From: Armatimonadota bacterium
GTDB taxonomy: Bacteria > Armatimonadota > Zipacnadia > Zipacnadales > UBA11051
Assembly (NCBI GenBank): GCA_003542955.1
Contig: DPJP01000157.1
Coordinates: forward strand, 200-8,225
Reading direction: 5' to 3'
DNA length: 8,026 nt
Made by a program: the position numbers and the translations under genes. The notes under the pieces were generated by a model that saw only the letters and a program-made list of their open reading frames with translations, had not been told where the DNA came from and did not search any database. Below are positions 7,322 to 8,026 of the stretch, piece after piece (the stretch's first letter is position 1; every line of letters begins with the position of its first letter).

Positions 7322-7789
7322 CTACCGCGACCGCTCGAAATCGCGCCGGGTCCGCTCCATATCGCGCTCCATGTCGCGTTCGGCAATCGCGTCGCGCTTG
7401 TCATACTGCCGTTTGCCCCGACACAGGCCGACCTCGACCTTGGCCAGGCCCCGATCGTTGAAGTATACGCTCAACGGGATGAGCGTATACCCCTTCTGCT
7501 TGAGCGCCCGGTCAATCTGCTCGATCTCGCGCCGCTTGAGCAGCAGGCGGCGTCGGCGCTCGGGGTCCGGCTGCTCGACATTGGTTGCATGCTTGTATGG
7601 GCTGATGCGCATGTTGATGACCCATGCCTGCATGTTCTGCACCTGCGCGTAGCACTCGTTGAGGCTCACGTTGGCGTCACGAAGCGACTTCACCTCCGAC
7701 CCTTGAAGCTCTATCCCTGCTTCGAAGGTCTTCTCGATGAAGTACTCGTGACGCGCTTTCCGGTTGGTCGCGACGGTGCGCCGAGCCAT
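7322..7789 (-). CDS. smpB: SsrA-binding protein SmpB
   Basis: SmpB binds the tRNA-like end of tmRNA (SsrA) and brings it to stalled ribosomes, where its C-terminal tail enters the empty mRNA channel; this trans-translation frees the ribosome and tags the broken protein. The 155-residue product has family length and motifs: NRKARHEYFIEKTFEAGI (9-26), GSEVKSLRDANVSL (30-43), the P-x-R-x-RRLLLKR segment (about 76-86), KGYTLIPLSVYF (99-110) and the signature GLCRGKRQYDKRDA (121-134), then a charged Arg/Glu tail. The usual GN..NHDP segment is altered to ATNVEQPDP. ATG 7789 gives the standard MARR start; no Shine-Dalgarno sequence precedes it (bases before it are CCCCC), which fits the very short leader predicted from its promoter. 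No ssrA gene is seen in the window. Identification is firm. Confidence 0.98.
   Translation of the reverse strand: MARRTVATNRKARHEYFIEKTFEAGIELQGSEVKSLRDANVSLNECYAQVQNMQAWVINMRISPYKHATNVEQPDPERRRRLLLKRREIEQIDRALKQKGYTLIPLSVYFNDRGLAKVEVGLCRGKRQYDKRDAIAERDMERDMERTRRDFERSR
7353..7376 (-). repeat. Two-copy 12-base tandem repeat in the smpB tail
   Basis: The plus strand reads CGCTCCATATCG (7353-7364) and then CGCTCCATGTCG (7365-7376), 11 of 12 bases alike. In the protein this gives DMER twice (ERDMERDMER) in the charged helical C-terminal tail that enters the mRNA channel. It looks like a small in-frame duplication and keeps frame. Confidence 0.7.
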
Positions 7790-7797
7790 GGGGGTCT

Positions 7798-7826
7798 ATG
7801 GTAGCCCATCGGACGGCCTCAGTCAA
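7798..7826 (-). promoter_or_regulatory. smpB promoter, probably leaderless
   Basis: On the minus strand TTGACT (7821-7826) and TACCAT (7798-7803) are separated by exactly 17 bases, matching the sigma-70 consensus at 5/6 and 4/6. Only eight bases (AGACCCCC) lie between the -10 and the smpB ATG at 7789. A start 7 bases past the -10 falls at about 7791, and the first good purine is the A of the ATG itself, so the transcript should have a leader of 0-2 bases. Confidence 0.65.
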
Positions 7827-7941
7827 CATAACGCCGACGCACGCGGAGTTCCGCATGTGCCCCGCAGGTGTTTGCGTCCATTGCTCCGAACTACCCGGCC
7901 ACGATGTGCGAATCGCGGGAGTGAATGGTGGGGAGCAGTGC

Positions 7942-8026
7942 ATGTCTTCTGAGCAATCGAGGCGACAACCGCGGGGTCCTCGGGCGGGACAGCCCAACGC
8001 CGGCGCGCGGACGGTTATATCACGGG
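7942..8026 (+). CDS. Possible start of a divergent gene (cut by window edge)
   Basis: An ATG at 7942 on the plus strand is preceded by GGGGAG with 6 bases between GGAG and the start, the best-placed Shine-Dalgarno sequence in the window. The frame stays open for 28 codons to the edge. The visible residues begin MSSEQSRRQPRGPRAGQ and continue into TVISR: a polar, Arg/Pro/Gly-rich and probably disordered N-terminal tail, with no recognisable domain yet. It would be transcribed away from smpB, sharing a ~150-base divergent intergenic region in which I see no clear plus-strand promoter. The family is unknown, and a chance open frame in GC-rich DNA remains possible. Confidence 0.42.
   Translation, partial: MSSEQSRRQPRGPRAGQPNAGARTVISR

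Noticed and set aside
7861..7910. Plus-strand promoter for the gene at 7942 (TTGCGT or TTGCTC as -35)
   Set aside because: No acceptable -10 lies 16-19 bases downstream of either.
7790..7941. tmRNA (ssrA) gene near smpB
   Set aside because: No tRNA-like ends, tag reading frame or CCA-type 3' end is visible in the gap, and the space is too short.
7677..7997. A minus-strand open frame running from the right edge into smpB
   Set aside because: It overlaps smpB by more than 110 bases in another frame, has no family resemblance and contains the smpB promoter.

Overview
The window is GC-rich and gene-dense and looks like the chromosome of a diderm (Gram-negative-type) bacterium. The best evidence for an outer membrane is a very large TamB/DUF490 envelope protein with a complete C-terminal domain. 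The phylum cannot be fixed from this sequence. The three house-keeping or recognisable proteins (SmpB, LipA, TamB) do not look like a close match to any well-studied model species. I see no mobile element, CRISPR array, tRNA or rRNA.

All confidently called genes lie on the minus strand, so they read from right to left: smpB (7789 to 7322), a stand-alone CheY-like response regulator (7186 to 6800), lipA (6684 to 5809), tamB (about 5710 to 419), and an ECF-family sigma factor whose 3' part is cut off at the left edge of the window. At the right edge a plus-strand reading frame with a good Shine-Dalgarno sequence begins at 7942 and may be the start of a divergent gene. All gene-free stretches are shorter than 300 bases.

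smpB has its own strong-looking sigma-70-type promoter, placed so that the transcript should be leaderless or nearly so. A second promoter with a perfect TATAAT lies between smpB and the response regulator. It probably drives response regulator, lipA, tamB and the sigma factor as one unit, since the following gaps (about 115, 98 and 35-113 bases) contain hairpins but no U-tract terminator. A third, more speculative, ECF-type promoter may sit just ahead of the sigma factor.

Functionally the window joins trans-translation rescue (SmpB), a phospho-signalling receiver, lipoic acid cofactor synthesis (LipA), outer-membrane assembly or lipid transport (TamB) and an alternative sigma factor. The grouping of a receiver, an envelope bridge protein and an ECF sigma factor suggests an envelope-related regulatory unit, but that is inference from order alone. 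Nothing here is clearly a new system. The most notable points are the leaderless smpB arrangement, the roughly 115-residue internal periodicity of TamB, the atypical receiver switch region and the ambiguous sigma-factor start.
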